A stretch of DNA of 12,467 nt from Euperipatoides rowelli (GCA_003024985.2 PXIH01S0000039.1), one strand, 5' to 3'; shown: positions 1-9,453, counted from the first letter of the stretch. Numbers and translations are program-made. The notes: generated by a model not told the origin, from the sequence alone.

Positions 1-1038
1 CTTGGTCGGCATTTTACGGATTCTTAACTTAAGTTACACAAGTGATAATTTGGGTAAATTAACTAACATATTGACCATTTATTACAAACTCAAAGTGTAA
101 AGAATTTTGTGGGGATAAATCCCTGAGGGATACAAGTATGTCCCCCTCTACCCATCTACCCTTAGTTCAAAGGTAATAATGTTATATACTGTAGCATATT
201 TAAATCAACAGTTTCTTATTTACTTATATCAGTAATATTGGTTCAACTCTATAATTGTGCTGTTAAATGCCAGGAATGGATGGTGGGGGGGGGGGGGGGG
301 AGAAACTGCCGGAATGGACCAGCCAATTGACTAGAATATCACAATAAGACTATTTCCTGTGCCTTTTCATGTGTTTGCAAAAGCACAGAGCTAACTCCAA
401 GCTAAAAATAATATATTATTTTTTTTTTAAATGCCCCTCACCGCCTGTCCCTTTTTTTTCGCAAGGTGTAAAATAATGCAAAACATCGTGTTGATAACTG
501 AAACGAATCATGTTGGCATACTCATGCTTAGTACAACTAATTAGTTCTTAAATAAAACACACGCACTGAATGTCTTCATTGATGCTAAGCATTTATTCAG
601 CAGACACTGGTAATGTGAAAACAGTTTCCATGTGGAAAAGAGTTTGAAACCTATTTTGAACATCATTACATTATGAAATAGGTACAGTATATACAATATA
701 TACAAAAATACAAATGGGGAATGGGAATAATTTTCATAAAATGTGATTTACCACGAATGAAGTCAAAAAAAAAAATAGTCGTACCTACCCAGGAGCCATG
801 TCCCTCACCCAGAATATAATGTCCCATACTCAAAGGCAATATTACATTTGAATGTAATTAGCATTACACTCAATATCCTTTACATTATTCAGTAAATTTT
901 TTTTAAAAAAGAGAGTCATGCCATGCCCAGGATACTGTTTGACCAATATATTACAGCGTGTGTCTTGTTCAAGATACACTGTAAATTGTATAAAGTATAT
1001 ATTGTAGTATTAGCGAAAAACTGAACAAGAATACTTAC
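1..1038. other. AT-rich non-coding DNA downstream of the minus-strand exon
   Basis: No convincing exon, RNA gene or transposon core is visible on either strand. Small structures only: a 13-nt palindrome ATCCCTGAGGGAT at 119-131, a run of 16 G at 285-300 flanked by the direct octamer GGAATGGA (273-280 and 311-318), and several T/A mirror tracts such as those near 420 and 900. If the exon at 1039-1104 is real, this stretch is the beginning of its downstream intron on the minus strand. Confidence 0.6.
285..300. repeat. Poly-G tract (16 G)
   Basis: An uninterrupted run of 16 G, very unusual against the AT-rich background. The octamer GGAATGGA lies on both sides (273-280 and 311-318). Two other G/C runs in the window, one of them inside the hAT-like element near its right end, suggest that such tracts may be expanded from short G/C runs in transposon ends. 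Here no element boundary can be seen. Confidence 0.9.
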
Positions 1039-1104
1039 ATTCAGCCTGGACACGAGGTCCATTTTTTAAGGCAAGCATTGTTGCTGCCGCATCCACCTCT
1101 GGAT
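1039..1104 (-). CDS. Internal coding exon (66 nt) of an unidentified gene
   Basis: On the minus strand an acceptor (TTTACAG) is followed by 66 nt and a consensus donor (GTAAGT). With a phase-1 entry the exon reads without stops as PEVDAAATMLALKNGPRVQA-E. The length is a multiple of three with phase 1 on both sides, so it could be skipped or included without breaking the frame. Composition is GC-richer and less repetitive than the flanks, as expected for coding sequence. The peptide is predicted to be helical and carries AATML, which fits the AAxxL core of Sin3-interaction helices known from Mad and KLF9/13/16-type repressors; this similarity is only a hypothesis. The candidate upstream exon at 7607-7628 is phase-compatible. 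The gene is not recognised. Confidence 0.65.
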
Positions 1105-1812
1105 CTGTAAATACACAGCAACATTACATAAATATACTAGAGAGACAACAAATTTAAGGAACAATAATAAAATTTTGAGAACATTTCATTTTCCATGATC
1201 TAATGTACAGTAGATATTGTATATAAGAATTTGTTAAGCTCTCACTAGCACCTCTGGTGGAGCTATTTGTGAAGTTTATTTTCATTCTGTTAACATCCAT
1301 TTTATGTACAACAAATCTAAAGATAAATATGATGGAGTAAAATTTAAAGAGAAGGGCTGGCATGATGACAGGAAATAAGGTGTCTAGAAAAGAGGAGTAA
1401 ATGGGTATTTTTTTCTTAAATCAATTTTATCTGTTCAAAGAACAGGCTACAACTAGGTACTGTAAAGTACTTATTAAATTAATTCGAAAGAATTTCACAA
1501 GAGTGAATATTACTCTAATCTATAATATACTGCACATAATATCAAGATAAGGAAAATTAGTTTCAAAATGGTTTTTCCCCTTATTATTTCAAAACTGAAA
1601 TAAAAGCAGGGTATAAAAGTTTTTAAAAGCAATAAAATATTCATAAGAGTAGGTAAATGAGTCTAATTTTGTCATGAAATATGCATTGATTGAGCCTATT
1701 TGTGCAAGTTTAGTACAAAAAGTTTAGATAATGAAGAAAAAGACAATTAAATATATTTGATGTAGAGCTTGCCGGTTAAGGGTTGGTTTTTACAAATCTG
1801 TACCCAGGTTAC
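1105..1812. other. Non-coding, presumed intron
   Basis: AT-rich sequence with no recognisable exon or element core. The end (about 1783-1812) resembles the T-rich half of the tandem repeat that follows and may be a partial, more diverged extra copy. A TACTGTA motif occurs near 1458, as at many other places in the window. Confidence 0.5.
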
Positions 1813-2020
1813 AGGTTGGGTCTGAGTGGGGTAAGGATAGGAGATACTGTATGTATTTAAATATTTATACAGTGCATGCAAAATAGAGGTTGTGCCGGGC
1901 AAAGAGGAGAGAGGGATATGTTTTTAAATACAATTTACACTGTGCAAGCAGATTAGGGGCTGGGCCTGGGTAGAGGGGAGGGGGATTGGATATATGTTTT
2001 TAATATAATTTACACAGATT
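1813..2020. repeat. Three diverged tandem copies of a ~64-74-bp unit
   Basis: Three consecutive units begin near 1813, 1887 and 1957. Each starts with a G-rich segment (AGGTTGGG.., AGGTTGTG.., GGGCTGGG..), passes through an AG-rich stretch ending in GGATA-like sequence, and then gives ATGTATTTAAAT / ATGTTTTTAAAT / ATGTTTTTAATA followed by a TTTACAC/TTATACA segment. Unit lengths are about 74, 70 and 64 bp. The copies differ by many substitutions and small indels, so the array is old. No coding capacity is seen. Confidence 0.7.
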
Positions 2021-3287
2021 ATCTATCATGAAGAATAAATTGAAATTATGTGACTAAAATTATATTTCTAAAACATAAAATACCAAGTAATGTTAATTAA
2101 TATTAGTAGAGTACAGAGGCTTAATTGTTCAAACAAATTAATGTCTTTGTATAATTAAGCATTTCATTTTATTTTCTATATAAAGCACTTTCAGAAACAG
2201 TTTTATAAAAATGTTTAAAAATAAGAAAACTATGATTACATTTGCATTATTTAATTTTATATAAAATGCATTTTTAATTAATAATTTTAAATATCTCAAT
2301 AATAATAAAAATCTATGAATAACTAGGGAGACTGATTTTAAACCAATTTTATCATTCATAGCATCATGAGTGAAAACACTAAAATTATAACTTATAGAAA
2401 AAAAGGTGGTGCTTCTTAATAAACCTGTACAAAAATTGTTTTACGACAAATTTTTGTCACCTAAATACTGTAGCTGTTGTTTATCATGGTGAGCACTCAT
2501 CACAAATATAAGTTAATAATTATTTGGGTTTAAAATAAATTATTAGTACATCTTGTTCCCAGAATAGTTTTCATGNAATTTATAAAAAAAAAAAAAACTT
2601 TTTAAACCTGCATTAATGTACTGTATATAATGTACATTAGTTTTCTTTAAATATATGTTACATTTTATTACAGGGCAAACAATATCCAAGTCCAAAAAAA
2701 TAATTTGAATCTTTTTAGTTTTAATAAAGAGGTAATTTAATATATTATGATAAATGGATCCCATTATGAACCACATACAATTGAAAAACATACCACAGGT
2801 TCAAGTCCCTGTGTTGGAGTCTTATTTCTGTCACTTTTACAAGTTTAGAAATTAAAATAATATAAAGCAGGAATTTTACTTGGGGTGAGTTGTTGAGTTC
2901 AACAAGTGTATAAAATTAATATTAAAGATATTTGCCAGATAGTAGTGGGCATTTGGTTATGACAATCAAATATGCATACAATGCAAGCAACAAAAAACTT
3001 TGTATTTACGAATAAATATACTGTATACAGTGTGTATTCAGGGTGTTGACAGAGTTTCGCGCGAACTGTTTAAAATATTTATAGTTCTAACTTAGAAAAT
3101 AATACACAATATCATATATGAGTTAGTTTTCATTTTAATTAACTATAGTTGTAAATGATACATAAAATATCTGACTATTTCAACAATGGGTAAACTGCAA
3201 ACTTGTTTTTAAGTCATCTTTCAAATTTAACTGAAAATGCTTTGAAACAATCAAATCTTTTATTTAAAAGATCAAGACTTATCTTAC
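2021..3287. other. Very AT-rich non-coding DNA, presumed intron
   Basis: No supported gene. Contents: an undetermined base (n) at 2576 just before a run of 14 A (2584-2597), an interrupted palindrome ATGTACTG...ATGTACAT near 2616-2637, and a tRNA-like T-arm with the B-box-like 11-mer GGTTCAAGTCC at 2798-2808 but no matching rest of a tRNA. Confidence 0.6.
2798..2808 (+). promoter_or_regulatory. B-box-like / T-arm-like motif
   Basis: GGTTCAAGTCC matches the Pol III B-box consensus (GGTTCRANTCC) and sits in a 6-bp stem, CACAGG (2794-2799) with CCTGTG (2808-2813), around an 8-nt loop. A real T-loop has 7 nt, and no A box, anticodon arm or acceptor stem is visible upstream. It could be the relic of a tRNA-derived SINE or chance. 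Confidence 0.22.
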
Positions 3288-3436
3288 AAGAAATGATGTA
3301 GCTGATAACAAGGTCAAAAGAAAAGAACAAATAAAAGTTATAATGAAAATCAGTTGGCGGCCAGGTATAAAAAACACTATGCCAGCTTGAGAGCAACCAA
3401 TACCAAAGTGCAATGGAAGTAGGCAAACCATAGGGA
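3288..3436 (-). other. Weak candidate exon (splice-site bounded)
   Basis: On the minus strand a pyrimidine-rich acceptor ending CAAATTTGCAG gives entry at 3436 and a GTAAGA donor follows position 3288. Read after a 2-nt codon remainder the interval stays open for 49 codons (PMVCLLPLHFGIG...SATSFL), a hydrophobic product. An alternative reading stops at 3377-3379 and would give a 20-codon terminal exon ending ...LVALKLA. Two or more frames are open at once and T-rich DNA produces hydrophobic peptides by default, so this is a weak call and may simply be non-coding. Confidence 0.15.
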
Positions 3437-3724
3437 CTGCAAATTTGAAGAAAGAGCCACACTGATGTCAAAAACCTTACTTAGACAACCCATTTTAAAC
3501 TCCAATATAATAAAATAAAATTAACATTAAAATTACTTAGCCATGCATTCCTTAAATTTTATTGGCTCCTACTTTTCTATCGATTTCTTCCATTCATTTA
3601 TACTTACATCTCTAGACTGAGCCACAGCAGACAAAACTCCAATATTAATTTGAAAACAGATTCCAGTGTAATTTCATCATTATCTGATGAGTCTACGGTT
3701 TCATAGTTTTTTTTTAAACTCTAC
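3437..3724. other. Probable 3' flank or UTR of the retrotransposon remnant
   Basis: Lies directly after the last recognisable codons of the minus-strand reverse transcriptase remnant. Short minus-strand stretches such as VLSAVAQSRDV are open but belong to no family I recognise. A GTAAGT-like sequence near 3602-3608 has no acceptable partner acceptor. Confidence 0.35.
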
Positions 3725-5330
3725 TCTTTACTATTCGCTACTTCTTACCAGGATGCTAAGGAATCCTATTTACCATATCCTCTTGTCCAGGTAAAGCAGG
3801 GTCTTCCCATTTTCTTTTTGTATGGACAAAATCTTTTAGCAACTTGAAGTATGTTGTTAAATGATCATCTTGACATAACCCACCTCTATATTGGTTTACC
3901 TGCTAGTAGCACTGATATCTTAGTAAATGGTATCTTTCTTTAGTGTTAATAGTATCTTGCTTTGATGTTTTACGAGATAATTAAACTTTCCATTTTTTTT
4001 AATGCTGATCTGTTTTCTTTAGTTGTGGCCATCACTTTAATTCTGTCTAGAGCCCCAGAGCAATTATTGTAGTATACATGGTACAGACCATCTTCCAAGG
4101 AGATTTATAATGCCTGATAAAAGGAATTAATATTCACAGTCCCTAATTGCTTTTTCAATTCTATCCGTTGTTGACCCTTATCCATTTATTGCACTAATTA
4201 CAAAGATATCTAGGTATTTCAGTGTTTGTACCACTTTGATCCTATTATCCAACACCAATACATTATCCTTTCTTCTATTTTCAATTCTTCTAGGGGGTCT
4301 AGTCATTTTCTAATACTGGTTGACAATCAAAGACATCCGTAGACTCACATTGGAGAACATTCTTTTAAAAATACATTCAGGACCTTCATCTCATTTGCCA
4401 ATACTAAAATATCAGCATATGCTAATAAAAATGGTAATGATATGGGACCTTTTTCCTCATCCTAATGATTCTGCCATGGTAACAAACACTTCATGAAGTA
4501 CACATTTGAAGAGATGCGGAGAAGTAGGACAGCCCAGTTTAACACCCCCCGTCTTCTCATGAAAATTTATTGTCTAACCAAATCAACAAATTGCAGTTTT
4601 CTCATGCAAAACATGCCGTGATAATCCTGTTGAGAAAACGAGGGATAATTTGTTTTCTAAATTTCACACCCTCTCTATGATCTACATAGGAAAAGCTTTA
4701 GCTAGATCCAGCACCAACAGATATTTTGTCGTTCCTTCTCTCCACACATATCCGTTATCTTCTCAATGTAAAAATATGGTCCTCAGTCGATTTAGCCACC
4801 AAAAATGACCTTGATATTGCGGAAGAGTTAGATTGATTCATCTAAAACCTCAAGTAGACTATTTGCAGATTTATATGCTAAACAAAATAGTGTCATCCTC
4901 CTGTAATTCTTAGGAAATGTAATTTTGTGAATGAGAACTTGTACTGTGTGTAACCAGGCCTCTGAGTTACATTTTTCACCCAGATCACCTCAATAATTCT
5001 ATGTATTTTTTTTACTTATATAATGACTCTCTATAAACAGCTCAAAGTTTGTTATCCACACCAGGTGCAGACCTTTATATTAAATTAATGAATTGTTTCA
5101 TTTACCTCGGCCTAAGAGGGAGCCAAAGGAAATACTATGTTGTCATTCCATGTAATTACTTCAAAGTTTTGTGCATTTTCTTCTGCTTTCTATCTTGATC
5201 TATAAATTTCTTCTTTGTACCAGACCCCCGTTTAACTTTTTTTCAAAATTTGCAAGCTTCCTTCATACTCTGCATAGGGTGTATTGCAGACAGATTACTA
5301 AAAATATTTTCACATTTTTTTTTTACTTTG
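3725..5330 (-). pseudogene. Decayed non-LTR retrotransposon reverse transcriptase
   Basis: Read on the minus strand, conserved pieces occur in the right order but in shifting frames with stops. Near 5240-5170 there is a basic EN-RT linker (VKRGSGTKKKFIDQDRKQKK). Then follow APGVDN (about 5070-5050), KNYRRMTLFCLAYKS (4910-4868, cf. NYRGITLL..AYK), STEDHIFTLRR (about 4795-4762), LVLDLAKAF (motif A, about 4717-4690), GVKLGCPTSPHLFK (motif B, 4551-4505) and LAYADILVLANEMKV (motif C, about 4432-4385), where the second catalytic Asp is missing. After the polymerase come VVQTLKYLDI (about 4240-4208), TTKENRSALKKMESLI (about 4030-3970) and GRPCFTW (about 3810-3788). This tail order is familiar from RTE-like elements ending YGSETW..TKKDE..GRPRxRW, but the clade assignment is tentative. 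The endonuclease is not recognisable. The element cannot be functional. Confidence 0.85.
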
Positions 5331-7029
5331 TGGCACATAAATGCATCTTCTCTAGACAAGTTCTTCCTCCTGAGAACCACCCCTGTCTCCAGTTCACCAA
5401 AACTTTGTAACCTCTAAGCTTTCAAATCTTATCTTTGATAATCTTATTTTGTAATAGTGTAAAGGAGATTTATTATCAACACAAAAGTCTGTCACTCAAG
5501 CATTGGAGTAAATTATTTTTAATGAATCCCACAATTCGCCTCTCAATTCGGCAATACTTTTCAGACAAAAGAAAGCGTGAGAGCTACATAAATAATGAAT
5601 GTAGTAATTCAAAAAGACTAACATTAACAAATTAAAACAAAAGGATTCAACACTGCTGTTCTACAAATTTATAATAAGCCAACTATCAATTTAAAATCGA
5701 ACATCAAAAATCAAAATTAGCAGGCATCACAAATACTATAAATTTAGAGATATAATGTACTAAAAGTAGAATTTAATGAAAAAAAAATACTTAAAAAAAA
5801 TCTATTTTTACTAAAACTCAACGATACCTTTCTTGTCTAACATTTACCAAAGTTTAGGCAAAAATAAACTTATAGAAAAAAAGTAGTAACACTTTAAAAT
5901 CAAATTTAGTCAAATGCTAAAAAAGATAGCAATAGCAATGTTTACAAAGATAAATTCTGTTAACTTTAAAAATTCTCAACCAAAATTAATTCAAAATATT
6001 TAGAAATACTCTTAAGTATGACATTACAGTATCTAGGACTAACACCAACAAAATAAATTAAGTCAGCCTCCAAAATTAAATAATGGGCAGATAAGGAAGT
6101 CCCTATCACCCAATGCTATAAAATTCACACTATGAAAAATGCTATCAAATAAATTCCAAAAGTTTTTAAAAATAAAAACCGATTTTGGTATTTACCTTTA
6201 GAAATTGAACTGCAATATCAAAAAAAAATCACAACAAACAAAAAATGGTAAATTTTTACTAAAAATGAACTCTATACCACTACTAACCTTTAAAATGGAA
6301 GCCAAACAGGAAGCATAACAAACGTCAGTTGGCAATTTAGAAATATTTAAAATAAATATTTTAGTGAGTAGGCTATGATTATATACTTTTATTTTTCACA
6401 TTATTTGCAATTTAACGATATAAAAAAAGGGAAATGTTTATAAGCGATTTTGTAGTTTCCCTAAAATTGAGGGCATCGGAAATAAATCAGCTCTACATAT
6501 TAGTAAACATTTTTAATAATTGGATATTTTTTTTTTTTAACTTATGGATTTTTATGTCAGGATAAGGTTAAATTTCACACTCACGCATAGTGGCAAAATA
6601 CTCCCTTAGTTAGAGGGTCAAAATGAATGGGTTTTTTTTTAAAGGAGCAAACATGCCAATCATTTTCTAAAATATTTGAGTCCCACCACTGAGTATATAC
6701 AGTTTAACAAAAATAAAGTAACTGATTTAAATAATCATGTAAGGTCAATAACACAAATCATGAAGATACCAATAGCAATAAAGCTATATTTTTCAAACAA
6801 AATGACATAAGTTACATATTAGTTAAATCCTAGACCCAAAGGATCTAGGAATCATTACAAGTTTTGATCTATTAGAATTTATGAGACTTATGAGTTTTTA
6901 AATATCATATTACAACATATAATATATTAAACTATACATCAAAAATGAATCACACATAACACAGACTTATAATGAATTGATGAGTGATTAAATTGATTAG
7001 AGGTGAGATATACAGTAGTAACATTTTAT
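5331..7029. other. Low-complexity AT-rich DNA, no gene seen
   Basis: No exon, RNA gene or transposase/RT motif was found. From about 5580 to 6350 the plus strand is markedly A-rich and G-poor, the reverse of the T-rich plus strand under the retrotransposon remnant before it. The first part (5331-5560) may still be decayed linker or endonuclease sequence of that remnant. Poly-A/T runs are frequent. Confidence 0.55.
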
Positions 7030-7330
7030 TATTTAGGGACTATGAATTTATACGAGTTCTTAGTCTATCTACCAGAATATACTTTTTGCTTTGGTGATAC
7101 TTCAAAAATATTTTTTTTTACAAAATTTATAGATATGTTTCTTCATTTCAGATCAAGGTTTTAAATTCAATGTATAGTGTTAGGAGCACTGTCAAAATCA
7201 ATGTATTGATCTCCAATCATTACTCTAAAAGCTCTTTTTTGAACTGACACTATAATTTTATTTGATTTATAGTTAATGATGATCCCCCCACAGGGGCACA
7301 ATACATAGAATTAAATCTGAATAACTATTA
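7030..7330 (-). pseudogene. C-terminal remnant of a second non-LTR retrotransposon
   Basis: Minus-strand pieces read FRFNSMYCAPVGGSSLTINQ (about 7318-7260) and, after a frameshift, VSVQKRAFRVMIGDQYIDFD (about 7254-7190), followed by weaker similarity (EMKKHIYKFCKK, about 7155-7120). This matches the familiar post-polymerase region of CR1/L2/jockey-type proteins: xxEYCxPVW..SLT..Q...IE.VQKRA.R.ILG..Y..Y..AL......R....C..FAKK. No polymerase motifs precede it, so the copy is 5'-truncated, the usual state of such insertions. It differs in type and position from the remnant at 3725-5330. The lower boundary near 7030 is a guess. Confidence 0.75.
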
Positions 7331-7606
7331 GTTAAAAATCCGACTTCTCATGGCTAAATGTATTGGATGTCAAAATATCAAAAGGAATTGGTGATGGGGG
7401 GGGGGGGAAGTTTAATAATATCTGATAAGCATCACAACAGATATTCTTTTATACATTAAAAAAAAAATCAAAATAATTAAGGCATTGGTTAATTTCAGAA
7501 CTGCATAGAAAATATTTGATATAAAGGCAGCAGTTTCTTTCGTTAATGGATAATCAATCCGTCGCATTTTTAAAAATAGCACGCTATGGCGAAAGTTGGT
7601 ACTTAC
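7331..7606. other. Non-coding, presumed start of the intron
   Basis: Contains a run of 12 G at 7396-7407 and AT-rich sequence without recognised features. If the candidate first exon is real this is its immediate downstream intron. Confidence 0.45.
7396..7407. repeat. Poly-G tract (12 G)
   Basis: Uninterrupted run of 12 G in AT-rich DNA, about 70 bases upstream (minus-strand sense) of the truncated retrotransposon tail. No element end is recognisable around it. Confidence 0.9.
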
Positions 7607-7628
7607 AGTCAAATCCAGAAATGTTCAT
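7607..7628 (-). CDS. Candidate first coding exon (MNISGFD) of the same minus-strand gene
   Basis: On the minus strand CAAAATG, a favourable arthropod-type start context, opens a frame reading MNISGFD plus one base and is followed at once by a strong donor, GTAAGTACC. The single leftover base (T) joined to the AT at the start of the 66-nt exon at 1039-1104 gives TAT, so the joined product would begin MNISGFD-Y-PEVDAAATML. The frame is also open upstream of the ATG, but that upstream sequence is shared, with indels, by an inverted copy at 10072-10243, so it is more likely 5' UTR or repeat than coding. The exon is very short, so the support rests on the start context, donor strength and phase match. 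Confidence 0.4.
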
Positions 7629-7631
7629 TTT

Positions 7632-7792
7632 GCATAATACAACATTTAACTTAAGAACACATGAATTATTCAGTGCATCACTTGTACGGTAACTCACTAA
7701 TTGATATACTGAATATACATATTTTTTGCATGGTCTAAAAATATGTACAGTACATGAAAAAAGGCCAATAAACATAAGACAAAACTGCTTCT
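7632..7792 (-). repeat. Inverted repeat arm 1 (partner 10072-10243)
   Basis: The reverse complement of this segment matches 10072-10243 over nearly its whole length with a few substitutions and short indels. It includes exact blocks of 27 nt (7734-7760 with 10111-10137) and 26 nt (7671-7696 with 10176-10201). Similarity is lost abruptly on both sides. The arm contains the perfect 13-nt palindrome ATGTACAGTACAT at 7743-7755. It ends four bases before the candidate start codon at 7626-7628, so it would be 5' UTR or promoter-proximal sequence of that gene if the gene model holds. Confidence 0.9.
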
Positions 7793-9183
7793 AGTGATTT
7801 TTGCATAAAACACTAGGTAGCAACTTTACTGATGTATTGTTTGTAGAGTTAAAGTTTGACAATGGATTTAGACTTTTTTTATAATCATTCATTATGAAAG
7901 ATAATCACTAACAATAAAATGATTACTCTTGATTAAAAAAAAATTTAATAAAAAATTAATTTAAATATGAAATTAATAAATTGTCTTAGTCCGAGATTAC
8001 ATTTTACATGCCATCACTTGAATTTTTTTTAATGACATCATCAATATAAACAATCTGGGTTAGCAAGATGGGATCACCATTACTTCTATCATTGAGATTT
8101 ATTGTTTATAAATCTAAATATTCTATCAATCTTTGACATCAGATCTAGCAGGAGTTAATAAAACTAGTTTTTATATTTCTAAATATTTGAGCTTAGGCCC
8201 TATTTACTGAGTTTGAATTAGTAATGACATCAGGTGAGGCTATTATTTTAATGCTAGGTTATCTGTGACCTATATTTTGCTGATTAAAACAAAAAACAAA
8301 GTACGGTAAAGGTATTTGTAGAGATAGCCTACTAGCAAGTTTTATTTTAGTTAAAAAACAACATGGCGTGCCTACAACAAAGTTTAGTTTAGTTTCTAAC
8401 AATAAATCATGCGATATCCTCAAAATGTAATGACAATCCAAAATGGTGGTGAATGCAATAACTTAGCTATTTTATGGAATCCTTTAAATACCCAAATACA
8501 ATAAAATGTGAGAGAGGCAGAGAAGCACAGTTATTCAGCGATCATGCAAATCAATTGTTAAATTGATTAAAAAGTTAAATTTCCATGATATCACTCTAAC
8601 TTGTTAACATCACTGTCCACATCTTTGAAATAGGGATGGCATGCTTTACTTAGAATTACTTGGTTAGCATTTTACGCGACTTGTTATATTTTGAACTTTA
8701 CTAAGAAATTTAAGCAGTCAATTACACATGCTACAAACTTGAAAGGTTCTATTATTTGGTCAGTTTGTTACCATGATTGCAAAGCAAAATAAATTTTCAT
8801 TTAAAGAGGTTGTGATGAAATATTTAGAAAGTTATTTAAATTATTTTGTGGCAAAATATTATTATTACATAATATTCTTTAATATTAGTATCCATATCAT
8901 TTGTTCTCGATCTAACAATTTTAAATTTTTTTGGTAGCAAAATAATTGTGTGGTCTTGAGTCTACACAGGACTTATTTTAGTGTTATCAGGTGCTGACCG
9001 TAATTATTCAAAAATATTTCTTCCATTTTACAATGAGAAACTATAAGATTAACCCATCTTCTTAAAATTTCTATTCATATTAAATTTTTAAAGCTAAAAT
9101 TGATTTAAATCAATACACATTTTAGCCTATATTAATAGATTAATCAAACAATTTCAGTCAGTATTATTAGCGCCTTTAACATC
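7793..9183. other. AT-rich DNA without recognisable genes
   Basis: I scanned both strands for splice-bounded open frames, RT or transposase motifs and tRNA structures and found none that stand out. The motif TAGCCTA, or its complement, recurs here (near 8325 and 9123) and elsewhere in the window. If the candidate first exon is genuine, the proximal part would be promoter-side sequence, but no TATA or initiator arrangement could be singled out in such AT-rich DNA. Confidence 0.5.
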
Positions 9184-9191
9184 ATTTAGGT
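9184..9191 (+). repeat. Left target-site duplication ATTTAGGT
   Basis: Exact 8-mer repeated at 9996-10003, immediately outside the two ends of the hAT-like element. Eight bases is the target-site duplication length of hAT transposases. Confidence 0.85.
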
Positions 9192-9438
9192 CACAGGTTC
9201 CCATTATTATTTAGCCTATCGCCCTCTTTTCGGAAAAAAAAATTACTCAGCGCCCCCTGGAAATCTATCTCCTTTAAGTGAACAAACAGATAGATGCAGT
9301 GATGAATTTACATTCTTTTAGGTATCTATATTTCTACCTACATCCTATCTATAACCCTAATTGAAATATGATTGTGTTCCGAAGCCACTAACAGCGCCAT
9401 CTACGCTCGTTAGAAACTTTAAAAAAAAAATGTTTGAT

Positions 9439-9453
9439 GCCCGTTTAACGGGC
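9439..9453. repeat. Perfect short hairpin inside the hAT-like element
   Basis: GCCCGTT and AACGGGC are exact inverted repeats separated by one T. The local GC content is high relative to its surroundings, and it is followed by TTAAACGCTAG. It may mark an internal transposon structure or the end of a nested older insertion; no function can be assigned. Confidence 0.7.

Noticed and set aside
3214-3471. 85-codon minus-strand ATG frame
   Set aside because: Overlaps two other simultaneously open frames in T-rich DNA; hydrophobic, low-complexity product with no recognisable domain. The splice-bounded reading of the same DNA is kept only as a weak lead.
3600-3640. GTAAGT donor on the minus strand near 3602-3608 after ...GTGGCTCAGTCTAGAGAT
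   Set aside because: No acceptor of reasonable quality lies upstream, and the sequence adjoins the 3' part of the retroelement remnant.
5171-5635. Two plus-strand ATG frames of 79 and 66 codons
   Set aside because: The first lies antisense to the retroelement linker; both are composed of AT-rich-biased residues and look like chance.
2392-5887. Shared 17-mer AACTTATAGAAAAAAAG at about 2389 and 5868
   Set aside because: Contains a poly-A run and is not extended by flanking similarity; expected occasionally in DNA of this composition.
7584-7775. 63-codon minus-strand frame upstream of and including MNISGFD
   Set aside because: The upstream part belongs to the inverted repeat, whose other copy carries indels that break this frame, so coding constraint is unlikely there. 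Only the part from the internal ATG is kept.
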